From NCBI RefSeq assembly GCF_947491715.1, contig NZ_CANLKR010000044.1:1-38842 (forward strand): 38,842 bases of DNA. Reading direction: 5' to 3'. The translations under genes and the position numbers were made by a program. This DNA comes from an uncultured Shewanella sp. (lineage in GTDB: Bacteria > Pseudomonadota > Gammaproteobacteria > Enterobacterales > Shewanellaceae). This document shows, one piece after another, positions 8,294 through 16,184 of the stretch; position 1 is the first letter of the stretch, and each line of letters starts with the position of its first letter. The notes under the pieces were generated by a model. The model had not been told where the DNA came from. It made no database searches and worked only from the letters and a program-made list of their open reading frames with translations.

Positions 8294-10135
8294 GTGTTAA
8301 AAAGCCTGAAGACAACTAAATTAATTTCTATCGCTGTGTTATCGGCAGTTTTGTTCGGTTGTGCAACCCCAACCGGCCCGGTAAAGACTGAATCGACTAG
8401 CATTTCTTTAATCAGCGCCCCTTTAACATCGGCGCAATACTTAGCTAAAGCAAAAGCTGAAAAAAATCAGCAACTGCGTCAACGCTACTTATTATTAGCG
8501 TCTCATGCCATGATTAATGCTGGCGATGACAATACAGCTGAACAATTGCTTAACTCACTTAGCAGCACATTATTGCCTATCAATGAGCTACAAGCCGAAT
8601 ATAAGTACCTCAAGGCACGCGTCTTTAAAATGCAATCTCGTTATAGCGAGGCTATTAACCTATTAGACTACCCGGCTAACTGGCAATTAGCCAAGTGGCA
8701 ATGGGTCAGTTATTATCAATTAAAAGCACAGCTCTACCAAGAGCGTAATCAACCCATAGAAGCAGTCCGTCAATTAAGTCATCTGGGGCAATACTTGCCT
8801 ACAGCACAGGCCAATGAAGTCAATGACACTATTTGGCGCACACTGCAGCCGCTATCTGAAGAAACCTTAAAACGTTTTTCCACAGAGAGTGACGACTCAA
8901 CGTTTACCGGCTGGTTACAACTCGCTTATTTAACAAAACGTTATGCGGTTGATCCCAATCAGCTTGTGAGTCAATTAAGCCGTTGGCAACAGCAAAATCC
9001 AACACATCCTGCAACGAGAAAATTGCCAACGGATCTCGAAAATGCACTCAACACTCAGCCTTATCGTCCCAATAAAATTGCGGTACTTTTACCCCTAACA
9101 GGGCCCAGAGCGGCTATTGCCAACCCCGTGAAACAAGGGATTATGGCCAGTTATTTAGCCCAAAACGACAAAGATGTCACGGTCAATTTTTATGATACCG
9201 CCCAAGATCCTATCGCCGCTTATCATGCCGCGGTTAACGCTGGTGCTGAATTTGTCATAGGACCTTTACTGCCCAGTTCAGTGGCGACGTTGCAAGCTGC
9301 AATACAAAGCAAAGGGCAGCAAGATAAAATCATTCCACAGCTCTTCCTTAATACAGTTAAAAATGAGGTCCCCAATAAAGATCAATATTACTTTGCTTTA
9401 TCACCCAGTGATGAGGCTAATGATGCGGCCAATCGATTATTTAAAGATGGCATAAAAATTCCATTGATATTAGCCAGTAATGACAAAATTGGTCACAACA
9501 TGGCCGAAAGTTTTAACAAAACATGGCAAACCCTCACTCACACTCCCGCTGAAATTCACTATTACGATGCCGGCGACAAAATGAAAGTGACAGTGCAAAA
9601 AGCATTAGGTGTCATTGACAGTAAAGAGCATATTGCCGCGTTAAAACGCATTCTTAACTTATCGCTCAAAGCAGACTTTCGTTCTCGCCGTGACATAGAC
9701 GCCATTTACATGCTGTCCGCCAGCCATGATTTAGCCTTACTTAAGCCCTTTATCGATGTGAACTTCAGTGTCTTTGCCCAGCCAGTGCCTCTCTATGCCA
9801 GCAGTCGAAGTCATTTAAAAGATGGCGGCCGAGAAGCCGATGAAGAATTAAATAACTTAACTATCAGTGATATACCTTGGCTCATTCGCCCTGATTCTGA
9901 CACTCGAACGGTGAGTCAATTATGGCCCACTTGGAGTAACAGTAAAAAACGACTGTATAGCATGGGCTATGATGCAATCGACCTTGTGGATAAATTAGCA
10001 CAAATGCGTGCATTGCCTGGCTACCAGCTAGACGGATTAAGTGGTACTTTATCGGTCAATCAACAAGGGCTCGTCAATAGACAACTCAGTTGGGGTCGCT
10101 ATCAAAGGGGCAATTTAAAACCCTTGTCAAATTAG
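8294..10135 (+). CDS. lpoA: Outer-membrane lipoprotein activator of PBP1A
   Basis: 613 residues from a GTG start. The signal peptide ends in lipobox LFGC (Cys23), so it is an outer-membrane lipoprotein. The N-terminal part (about 30-245) is helical and TPR-like; the C-terminal part from about residue 255 (NKIAVLLPLTGPRAAIANPVK) is a periplasmic-binding-protein-like domain. This is the two-domain architecture of LpoA/YraM, which reaches through the peptidoglycan to stimulate PBP1A transpeptidation. Its partner gene mrcA is also in this window, at 25.3 kb. It is followed by an intrinsic terminator and then yraN. Confidence 0.95.
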   Translation: MLKSLKTTKLISIAVLSAVLFGCATPTGPVKTESTSISLISAPLTSAQYLAKAKAEKNQQLRQRYLLLASHAMINAGDDNTAEQLLNSLSSTLLPINELQAEYKYLKARVFKMQSRYSEAINLLDYPANWQLAKWQWVSYYQLKAQLYQERNQPIEAVRQLSHLGQYLPTAQANEVNDTIWRTLQPLSEETLKRFSTESDDSTFTGWLQLAYLTKRYAVDPNQLVSQLSRWQQQNPTHPATRKLPTDLENALNTQPYRPNKIAVLLPLTGPRAAIANPVKQGIMASYLAQNDKDVTVNFYDTAQDPIAAYHAAVNAGAEFVIGPLLPSSVATLQAAIQSKGQQDKIIPQLFLNTVKNEVPNKDQYYFALSPSDEANDAANRLFKDGIKIPLILASNDKIGHNMAESFNKTWQTLTHTPAEIHYYDAGDKMKVTVQKALGVIDSKEHIAALKRILNLSLKADFRSRRDIDAIYMLSASHDLALLKPFIDVNFSVFAQPVPLYASSRSHLKDGGREADEELNNLTISDIPWLIRPDSDTRTVSQLWPTWSNSKKRLYSMGYDAIDLVDKLAQMRALPGYQLDGLSGTLSVNQQGLVNRQLSWGRYQRGNLKPLSN

Positions 10136-10195
10136 GCACCTGAATTAATGTTAAAGAAGTTGATTTCCAACTTAATATTTGTAAAAAATGGGCAG

Positions 10196-10243
10196 GTGTT
10201 ATTGCTAGAAAATAGACTCAATAGCAATAACACAACCTTTTTT
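10196..10243 (+). terminator. Intrinsic terminator after lpoA
   Basis: GTGTTATTGCTA (10196-10207) pairs with TAGCAATAACAC (10222-10233), a 12-bp perfect stem, followed by AACC and six T residues (10238-10243). It implies yraN has its own promoter in the following 145 bp. Confidence 0.85.
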
Positions 10244-10388
10244 ATCGAATGTAAAGCCATAGACATTTTTTCTTTTCTGCAGATGAAACTTGAATAACGA
10301 TCCATCGTCTTAAATATGTTACCACTAACACGATGACGTATTTTGGGTATATACTCAAGATTATTAAATGTAACTTCAGGACGTTAGC

Positions 10389-10724
10389 GTGCTTAAAGGT
10401 AACCATGGACAAGCAAGTGAGCAGGCAGCCATTACCTATTTGCAACAACAAGGCTTGCGTTTAGTCGCCAGAAATGTTCGTTTCATCTTTGGCGAAATAG
10501 ACATAATCATGAAAGAAGGTACTGTTTGGGTATTTGTTGAAGTAAAATACCGCTCAAATTTACAATTTGGTGGTGCCATTAATGCGTTAAGTCAAAGGCA
10601 GCAAGATCGCATAAAACGCGCTGCAAGCCATTACTTACAATTAAAGCAAATAAATGCAATTTGTCGATTTGATTTTATCGCTATTGATCCAAATAATATT
10701 GAATGGATCCGCGATGCATTTTAA
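10389..10724 (+). CDS. yraN: YraN/UPF0102 nuclease-fold protein
   Basis: 111 residues with the restriction-endonuclease-like fold signature of UPF0102: GEIDIIMKEGTVWVFVEVKYR, with candidate metal-site residues E36, D38, E51 and K53. The cellular role is unresolved, though the gene is widely conserved beside lpoA and diaA, as here. The start is GTG (10389) with AGGACG upstream. An alternative later start would lose part of the conserved N-terminus (GNHGQASEQAAITYLQQQG). Confidence 0.92.
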   Translation: MLKGNHGQASEQAAITYLQQQGLRLVARNVRFIFGEIDIIMKEGTVWVFVEVKYRSNLQFGGAINALSQRQQDRIKRAASHYLQLKQINAICRFDFIAIDPNNIEWIRDAF

Positions 10725-10821
10725 TTTTATCGTCGCTTATGTTCAACGACCATCTGTGGACTCACCCATAAGAGTCTGTTGACATTAAGTAGTAAAGCAA
10801 ACAATCGTTAAGGATTTATCA

Positions 10822-11415
10822 ATGTTAGACCGTATTAAACATAGTTTTACCGAATCCATTCAGACCAAAATTGATGCCTCAGAAGCGTTACCAGAATCCA
10901 TCGCCAAGGCAGCAGAAATGATGGTCAATTGTTTACTCGGTGGCAATAAAATCTTGGCCTGTGGTAATGGTGGAAGTGCAGGTGATGCTCAACATTTTTC
11001 AGCTGAATTACTCAACCGCTATGAAGTTGAACGGCCACCCCTTCCCGCGATTGCCTTGACGACAGACAGCTCGACATTAACGGCTATCGCTAATGATTAC
11101 AGCTATGATGAAGTTTTTTCTAAGCAAATTTTAGCCTTAGGTCAACCGGGTGACATTCTACTGGCAATCTCTACCAGCGGGCACTCAGGAAACGTCATTA
11201 AAGCCATTGAGGCTGCTCTAAGCCGTGATATGACCATTGTGGCGCTTACAGGAAAAGATGGCGGCCCAATGGCTGGCTTACTCAGCGTCAATGATGTCGA
11301 AATACGCGTACCTTCCAATGTCACTGCCCGTATACAAGAGGTCCACCTTTTGGCTATTCATTGCCTATGTGACAATATTGACAGAACCCTCTTCCCTCAG
11401 GATGAACAACAGTGA
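10822..11415 (+). CDS. diaA: SIS-domain DnaA initiator-associating protein DiaA
   Basis: 197 residues with a single SIS (sugar isomerase) domain: the phosphosugar-binding-like loop ACGNGGSAGDAQHFSAELLNR near residues 47-67, and LLAISTSGHSGNVIKAI. In E. coli the protein at this locus, DiaA, is a tetramer that promotes cooperative DnaA binding at oriC. It is homologous to the LPS heptose isomerase GmhA, which is the main alternative label, but the position between yraN and dolP favours DiaA. It overlaps dolP by 4 bp (GTGA), so the two are coupled. Confidence 0.93.
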   Translation: MLDRIKHSFTESIQTKIDASEALPESIAKAAEMMVNCLLGGNKILACGNGGSAGDAQHFSAELLNRYEVERPPLPAIALTTDSSTLTAIANDYSYDEVFSKQILALGQPGDILLAISTSGHSGNVIKAIEAALSRDMTIVALTGKDGGPMAGLLSVNDVEIRVPSNVTARIQEVHLLAIHCLCDNIDRTLFPQDEQQ

Positions 11416-11978
11416 GAGCCTTGCTCACATTAATTTTTCCGCTTTTTTTACTACAAGGCTGCGCTGGTGCATTGGTTGTGGGGGCTGTCGGTGGTGCCAT
11501 GGTGGCCAATGACGAGCGCCCTGTCGGTACACAGTTGGATGATACCAACGCAAATTTTAATATTGCCAGTGCACTTTCTTCTCAGCCTGACTTAAAAAAT
11601 CAGGCCAATATTTCGGCCGTTGTCATGAATAACAACGTGCTGCTTATTGGCCAAGCTCCCAATTCGATGCTCAGAAATAAAGCCATTACGGTTGTTAAGG
11701 ATCTAGGCTTAGGGGGTAAAATTCACAACCAAATACGTATCGGTAATCCCACTTCTTTTACAACACGCAGCAATGACACTTGGATCACCACAAAAGTAAA
11801 AGGCCGTATGCTCGGCGAACAAAACTTAGATATGACCAATATCAAAGTCATTACTGAAAATGGAGAGGTCTTTTTAATTGGTTATGTTGCAAAAGAGCAA
11901 GCCGATCTTGCCGTTGACGTTGCCCGTAATACCTCAGGGGTCCGTAAAGTCATCAAGGTGTTTGATTATGTGAACTAG
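11412..11978 (+). CDS. dolP: Outer-membrane lipoprotein with two BON domains
   Basis: 188 residues from a GTG start overlapping the diaA stop. A lipoprotein signal with LLQGC (Cys17) is followed by two BON domains of about 65 residues each (SAVVMNNNVLLIGQAPN... and IKVITENGEVFLIGYVAKEQADLAVDVARNTSGVRKVIKVFDYV). DolP (formerly YraP) binds anionic phospholipids and helps maintain outer-membrane integrity near division sites and BAM. Length and domain layout match the family. Confidence 0.94.
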   Translation: MRALLTLIFPLFLLQGCAGALVVGAVGGAMVANDERPVGTQLDDTNANFNIASALSSQPDLKNQANISAVVMNNNVLLIGQAPNSMLRNKAITVVKDLGLGGKIHNQIRIGNPTSFTTRSNDTWITTKVKGRMLGEQNLDMTNIKVITENGEVFLIGYVAKEQADLAVDVARNTSGVRKVIKVFDYVN

Positions 11979-12006
11979 AAAAAAACCTGCAAATGCAGGT
12001 TTTTTA
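11979..12006. terminator. Bidirectional terminator between dolP and trpS
   Basis: AAAAACCTGC / GCAGGTTTTT with an AAAT loop, flanked by an A-run on the left and a T-run on the right, serving convergent dolP (+) and trpS (-). Confidence 0.88.
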
Positions 12007-12027
12007 TTCAATTTTAAATTGAAAGCA

Positions 12028-13038
12028 TTACACTAATAAACCTATTTTCTCATACACCTTTTTAAGGGTCACTTCTGCACGCGCTTGGGCTTTTTCGGCA
12101 CCTTCATGCATAATTTGATTCAATAAGGTTTGATCCGCTCTAAACTCATTGTAACGAGCTTGCAATGGCTCAATCATACTCACAACAGCTTCGCCTGTCG
12201 CGCCTTTTAAATGGCCATACATCTTACCTTCGAACTCACTTTCCAAGGCCGCAATACTTTGACCTGTCACTCCCGACATTAAGCTCAATAAATTTGACAC
12301 ACCAGGCTTATTTTCAATATCAAAACGCACCACAGGTGGCTCTTCACTGTCTGTCATGGCTTTTTTGATCTTTTTCATGATCTTTTTCGGATCTTCAAGC
12401 AAGCCAATCACATTGTTGCGATTGTCATCCGATTTAGACATCTTCTTTAATGGCTCTTGCAATGACATGACCTTTGCACCTAATTCAGGTATAAAAGGCT
12501 CAGGGATGGTAAAGGTATCACCATAGGCATTGTTAAAACGAGTGGCAATATCACGGGTTAATTCAAGGTGCTGTTTTTGATCTTGTCCAACAGGCACTTC
12601 ATTAGCTTGATACAGTAAAATATCCGCTGCCATTAAAACTGGATAACCAAATAATCCCACATTAATATTACTGGCATGCTTTTGTGACTTATCTTTAAAC
12701 TGGGTCATCCTATTGAGTTCACCCATCTGCGCATAGCAGTTCAATGCCCAACCCAGTTGAGTATGTTGCGGTACTTGAGACTGGATAAAAACCGTGCTCT
12801 TTTTCGGATCGACACCACAAGCTAAATATAACGCCAAGGTATCAAGGCAAGCTTCACGTAACAATTTAGGATCTTGACGCACAGTAATAGCATGTAAATC
12901 AACCACACAATACAAACAATCATGGCTATCTTGCATCGCCACCCACTGACGTAATGCGCCCATATAGTTACCTAAGGTTAATTCACCTGAGGGTTGTGCT
13001 CCACTCAGAACGATAGGTTTAGGCTGAGACGTGGTCAT
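12028..13038 (-). CDS. trpS: Tryptophanyl-tRNA synthetase
   Basis: 336 residues; charges tRNA-Trp. It is a class I synthetase with the HIGH-equivalent in PSGELTLGNYMGAL near residues 17-30 and KMSKS at 199-203. The usual TrpS blocks LSGAQPSG, DLHAITVRQDP and VPVGQDQKQHLELTRDIATRFN are intact. The ATG at 13038 was preferred over the one at 13047, because the GGAG upstream is only 2 nt from the first ATG but 11 nt from the second, and family members usually start close to MTT-KPIVLSGAQ. Last gene of the rpe-gph-trpS run. Confidence 0.96.
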   Translation of the reverse strand: MTTSQPKPIVLSGAQPSGELTLGNYMGALRQWVAMQDSHDCLYCVVDLHAITVRQDPKLLREACLDTLALYLACGVDPKKSTVFIQSQVPQHTQLGWALNCYAQMGELNRMTQFKDKSQKHASNINVGLFGYPVLMAADILLYQANEVPVGQDQKQHLELTRDIATRFNNAYGDTFTIPEPFIPELGAKVMSLQEPLKKMSKSDDNRNNVIGLLEDPKKIMKKIKKAMTDSEEPPVVRFDIENKPGVSNLLSLMSGVTGQSIAALESEFEGKMYGHLKGATGEAVVSMIEPLQARYNEFRADQTLLNQIMHEGAEKAQARAEVTLKKVYEKIGLLV

Positions 13039-13098
13039 TATTGTCATTACTCCATAAGTGCATCAAGTCAGTCAACCACTCAATGCGTAAATTTAAAA

Positions 13099-13764
13099 TT
13101 ATAAAATCAAAGGTATAATATCACGAATTTGATGACAAACCGCATCAGGTTCGCTCAAGCCAATATCTTCACCGTAATTGTATCCGTAGGTCAAGCCAAT
13201 TGATCTTGTTCCCGCTGCCTTTGCCGATAAAATATCATTTCTAGAATCCCCCACCATCACAAGTTCATCACCTGTCAACGCCCACTGCTTCAGTAAATGC
13301 TGTAAAGGAAGGGGATCAGGTTTCATAGCTGAAAGTGAATCTCCACCTAACACGATAGAAAAGTAATCACTTAATCCAAACCCAGACAATAAAGGCACGG
13401 TAAACCCATAAGGTTTATTGGTCACAATGGCTAAACGAATATTCACTTCATGTAAGCGCGCTAAAACGATCTTCACGCCATCGTATAATCGACTGTGTTT
13501 CTGTAAGTTTTGCTGATAATGCCACTTAAATCTCGGCATCACTGCCTGTAATTGTTCTCGGCTATAAACTTCACCCGCCGCAAACACTAAGGCTCTTTGC
13601 ATTAACACTTCCGCGCCATTACCTATCCATGAGCGCACCTGCATCTCAGAACAAAGCGGCAGCCCTAATTCGAATAAACAATCTTGTACGGCAACCGTTA
13701 AATCCAGTGCACTGTCCACCAAAGTGCCATCTAAGTCAAAAGCAACCGCTTTCACTTTGGTCAT
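13099..13764 (-). CDS. gph: Phosphoglycolate phosphatase
   Basis: 221 residues; HAD-superfamily phosphatase that removes phosphate from 2-phosphoglycolate formed during DNA 3'-end repair. Motif I is FDLDGTLVDS (nucleophile D10, acid D12), motif II is in AIVTNKPY, and motif III/IV is in KPDPLPLQHLL and MVGDSRNDILSAKAAG. The start at 13764 is fixed by GGAG 7 nt upstream; a GTG at 13788 would also be in frame. It lies 27 bp after rpe on the same strand, the classic rpe-gph-trpS order. Confidence 0.94.
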   Translation of the reverse strand: MTKVKAVAFDLDGTLVDSALDLTVAVQDCLFELGLPLCSEMQVRSWIGNGAEVLMQRALVFAAGEVYSREQLQAVMPRFKWHYQQNLQKHSRLYDGVKIVLARLHEVNIRLAIVTNKPYGFTVPLLSGFGLSDYFSIVLGGDSLSAMKPDPLPLQHLLKQWALTGDELVMVGDSRNDILSAKAAGTRSIGLTYGYNYGEDIGLSEPDAVCHQIRDIIPLIL

Positions 13765-13791
13765 TTTGCCGCTCCATAGTGAGTTCACTGA

Positions 13792-14469
13792 CTATCCTTC
13801 TGCCACGGATTGTAACTCATTACGCATCGCATCAATGACGGCTTTATAATCCGGTTGATTAAAAATAGCCGATCCCGCAACAAACATATCCGCGCCAGCA
13901 CGTGCAATATCAGCAATATTATCCACTTTTACCCCACCATCCACTTGAAGCCGTATATCGTAACCGCTGGCATCGATACGTTGTCTCACTTGACGTAGCT
14001 TATCTAAGGTCGATGGAATAAAAGATTGACCACCAAAACCAGGGTTTACCGACATTAATAAAATCACGTCAACTTTATCCATCACATGATCTAAATAATG
14101 CAAAGGTGTTGCAGGATTAAAGACCAGCCCCGCTTTGCAGCCTGACTCTTTAATTAATTGTAAGCTGCGATCAATATGCTCAGACGCTTCAGGATGGAAA
14201 GTAATGATAGATGCACCGGCTTTGGCAAAATCAGGAATAATACGATCTACCGGTTTTACCATCAAATGCACATCAATATCAGCTGTGATCCCATAATCCC
14301 TTAACGCTTGGCAAATCATAGGACCCACGGTTAAATTAGGCACATAATGGTTATCCATTACATCAAAATGAACCACGTCGGCTCCCGCCGCTAATACAGC
14401 ATCAACATCACTGCCTAAACGAGCAAAATCGGCAGAAAGAATAGAGGGAGCAATTAAAAATGGGCGCAT
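13792..14469 (-). CDS. rpe: Ribulose-phosphate 3-epimerase
   Basis: 225 residues, the usual size. A TIM-barrel enzyme interconverting ribulose-5-P and xylulose-5-P in the pentose phosphate pathway. Diagnostic segments: IAPSILSADFARLG at the N-terminus, VVHFDVMDNHYVPNLTVGP, DVHLMVKP, MSVNPGFGGQSFIP, LQVDGGV and FVAGSAIF. The start was set at 14469 (MRPFLIAPS), because the 18 residues encoded upstream are not family-like. First gene of rpe-gph-trpS. Confidence 0.96.
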   Translation of the reverse strand: MRPFLIAPSILSADFARLGSDVDAVLAAGADVVHFDVMDNHYVPNLTVGPMICQALRDYGITADIDVHLMVKPVDRIIPDFAKAGASIITFHPEASEHIDRSLQLIKESGCKAGLVFNPATPLHYLDHVMDKVDVILLMSVNPGFGGQSFIPSTLDKLRQVRQRIDASGYDIRLQVDGGVKVDNIADIARAGADMFVAGSAIFNQPDYKAVIDAMRNELQSVAEG

Positions 14470-14587
14470 AGTCAAACTCATGGTCATGTGTAAGAAGTAG
14501 GCTATTTTAACCCTTAACCCCACAAAGACACTACTTTTTAAAATACTTTTTTTGTTACATTTATGTTTTAATTGGTTTTCGTTTTGT

Positions 14588-14593
14588 TATAAT
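14588..14593 (+). promoter_or_regulatory. -10 element before the unknown gene at 14630
   Basis: TATAAT within TTTTGTTATAATCAC, 36 bp upstream of the ATG. No strong -35 hexamer is seen. Confidence 0.4.
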
Positions 14594-14629
14594 CACAAGC
14601 TCGCAATGGAAGGCAACCAAGGAAATACC

Positions 14630-14986
14630 ATGTTAAGGAAGCTTATAGGGTTTTTACACATGAAAATAATGCTTTTTTTCGTGAGTTGCGCTTTAGGTAT
14701 AACGCTATTTGTACTGCCATCAACCAGTATGATCACCGTTAAATCACCCAGTCGTTATTGTGCACCCCAAACAAAAATAGACAATCAATATTTACCGAAG
14801 CGTCAACCTAATCATCATTGTGCGGCTCAAGCTCAAACAATAACCTGGATGAACTGGCTAACCGGTAATAGTCTGACAAACCAACTACACTTTATCGACT
14901 TTTTGGAATTGCTGCACGGTAACAACCGTATTCCTTTGAGCCAAGTGACTTCAATCAATAGCCATCAGAGCCTACCGTTATGTTAA
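14630..14986 (+). CDS. Membrane-anchored protein of unknown function
   Basis: About 118 residues, not recognised. It has one N-terminal hydrophobic segment (IMLFFVSCALGITLFVLPS), then a polar domain with two Cys-His-type stretches (SRYCAPQT, NHHCAAQAQ) and a C-terminal Cys. The ATG at 14630 was chosen because AAGGAA lies 5 nt upstream; the frame is open to 14552 but begins before the -10 element. It overlaps the next gene by 7 bp, so the two are probably coupled. The position between dam and rpe, on the opposite strand, is unusual compared with the enterobacterial order. Confidence 0.6.
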   Translation: MLRKLIGFLHMKIMLFFVSCALGITLFVLPSTSMITVKSPSRYCAPQTKIDNQYLPKRQPNHHCAAQAQTITWMNWLTGNSLTNQLHFIDFLELLHGNNRIPLSQVTSINSHQSLPLC

Positions 14987-15165
14987 AAAATTTCTGGCAC
15001 CTACTGATCAGCACACTTGCCGCTTTTTTTGGTGTGCAATCCGAGCAAAATCGCGTACGTGATTTTCAAACTAAATCCATTGTTCCCTTTATTGTTATGG
15101 GGGTGTTCATTGCGATCATCTTTGTGGGCAGCTTACTCTTTATTGTCACACAAGTATTAGGTTAA
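14980..15165 (+). CDS. DUF2970 family small membrane protein
   Basis: 61 residues. The N-terminal amphipathic part (FWHLLISTLAAFFGVQSEQNRVRDF) resembles the DUF2970 signature of an AAFFGVQ-type segment followed by charged residues. One membrane helix follows (IVPFIVMGVFIAIIFVGSLLFIVTQVL). The function of DUF2970 is unknown. It overlaps the previous gene by 7 bp and ends before a strong bidirectional terminator. Confidence 0.75.
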   Translation: MLKNFWHLLISTLAAFFGVQSEQNRVRDFQTKSIVPFIVMGVFIAIIFVGSLLFIVTQVLG

Positions 15166-15182
15166 GTTTGAATTTTGGTACA

Positions 15183-15211
15183 AAAAAAACCTTGCCTAAG
15201 CAAGGTTTTTT
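15183..15211. terminator. Bidirectional terminator between the DUF2970 gene and dam
   Basis: AAAAACCTTGC / GCAAGGTTTTT with a CTAA loop, an A-run on the left and a T-run on the right, between convergent genes. Confidence 0.9.
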
Positions 15212-15223
15212 CATTAAAAGATA

Positions 15224-16132
15224 TCAATAAGCTGATTTCTTTTTCTTTATTCGAGAAACAGCTCCGCCTTTCTTCAGAGCAATAGTCGTCAACTTGGCTG
15301 ATTCTGCATGGTAAGCATCATCATATAAAGCAAATAACTCATCCACTTTTTTGCGGGCACTGCCTTTCTGACTGATATTGCGTTGCACTTGAACATGAGC
15401 TAATTTTGCTCCGTGATATAGCTCACGAGTCAATGGAATATCATGATTACTGATTAACACTGAAATCCCACGATCTATTGCCGTATGACGAGATATTTTA
15501 GCGAGTATAGCTTGATCATCTAAGCTAAACCCAGCACCAACATAGGTTGTAAAACTGGCTGTCGTAGACAAAGGAGCATAAGGTGGATCGCAATACACCA
15601 CATCCCCCTTGCGAGTCATGCTCATCGCTTCCTCATAACCCACACACCGAAATTCAGCTTTTTGTGATTTAACTGAAAATGCACGGATCTCTTGCTCAGG
15701 AAAATAAGGTTTCTTATAAGAGCCAAAAGGCACATTAAAGCCACCTTTACGGTTATACCGACATAAGCCGTTAAAGCCAAAACGATTCATATATAAAAAA
15801 TACACTGAACGCTCAAAAGGATCACGGCTTTGATTAAAGCGTTCACGAATTTGATAATAGGCTGTTTCATTATTCATCTCATCGACAAACAAGGCTTTGG
15901 CTGCACTAATATAGGCTTCAGGATCATGCTGGACAATTTTATACAGATTAATCAAATCTTGATTAATATCACACAATAGATAGCTATCGAAATCGGTATT
16001 AAGAAACACCGAACCCGCGCCGACAAAAGGCTCAACTAACCTATTACCTTTTGGCAGGTATTGAGATAAAGCTTCAATCAGTTTAAATTTTCCACCAGCC
16101 CACTTTAGAAAGGCTCTTTGTTTTTTGCTCAT
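15224..16132 (-). CDS. dam: DNA adenine methyltransferase (GATC)
   Basis: 302 residues. Methylates adenine N6 in GATC using SAM; guides mismatch repair and replication timing. The SAM motif FVGAGSVFLNTDF follows AFLKWAGGKFKLIEAL at the N-terminus, and the catalytic motif is DPPY at 182-185. VYFLYMNRFGFNGLCRYN and GGFNVPFG are typical Dam segments. The basic, lysine-rich C-terminus (RIKKKKSAY) is longer than the E. coli protein (278 residues). It follows damX by 52 bp. Confidence 0.96.
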   Translation of the reverse strand: MSKKQRAFLKWAGGKFKLIEALSQYLPKGNRLVEPFVGAGSVFLNTDFDSYLLCDINQDLINLYKIVQHDPEAYISAAKALFVDEMNNETAYYQIRERFNQSRDPFERSVYFLYMNRFGFNGLCRYNRKGGFNVPFGSYKKPYFPEQEIRAFSVKSQKAEFRCVGYEEAMSMTRKGDVVYCDPPYAPLSTTASFTTYVGAGFSLDDQAILAKISRHTAIDRGISVLISNHDIPLTRELYHGAKLAHVQVQRNISQKGSARKKVDELFALYDDAYHAESAKLTTIALKKGGAVSRIKKKKSAY

Positions 16133-16184
16133 TTAAATTGACTGAATACCCTAAAAAAAGAAGCACATGATTGTACTCTGTTTA

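Noticed and set aside
10242..10451. 69-codon minus-strand frame before yraN
   Set aside because: Overlaps the lpoA terminator and the yraN start, with no domain or ribosome site.
10822..11415. Phosphoheptose isomerase GmhA
   Set aside because: The SIS domain fits both, but the yraN-diaA-dolP context favours DiaA.
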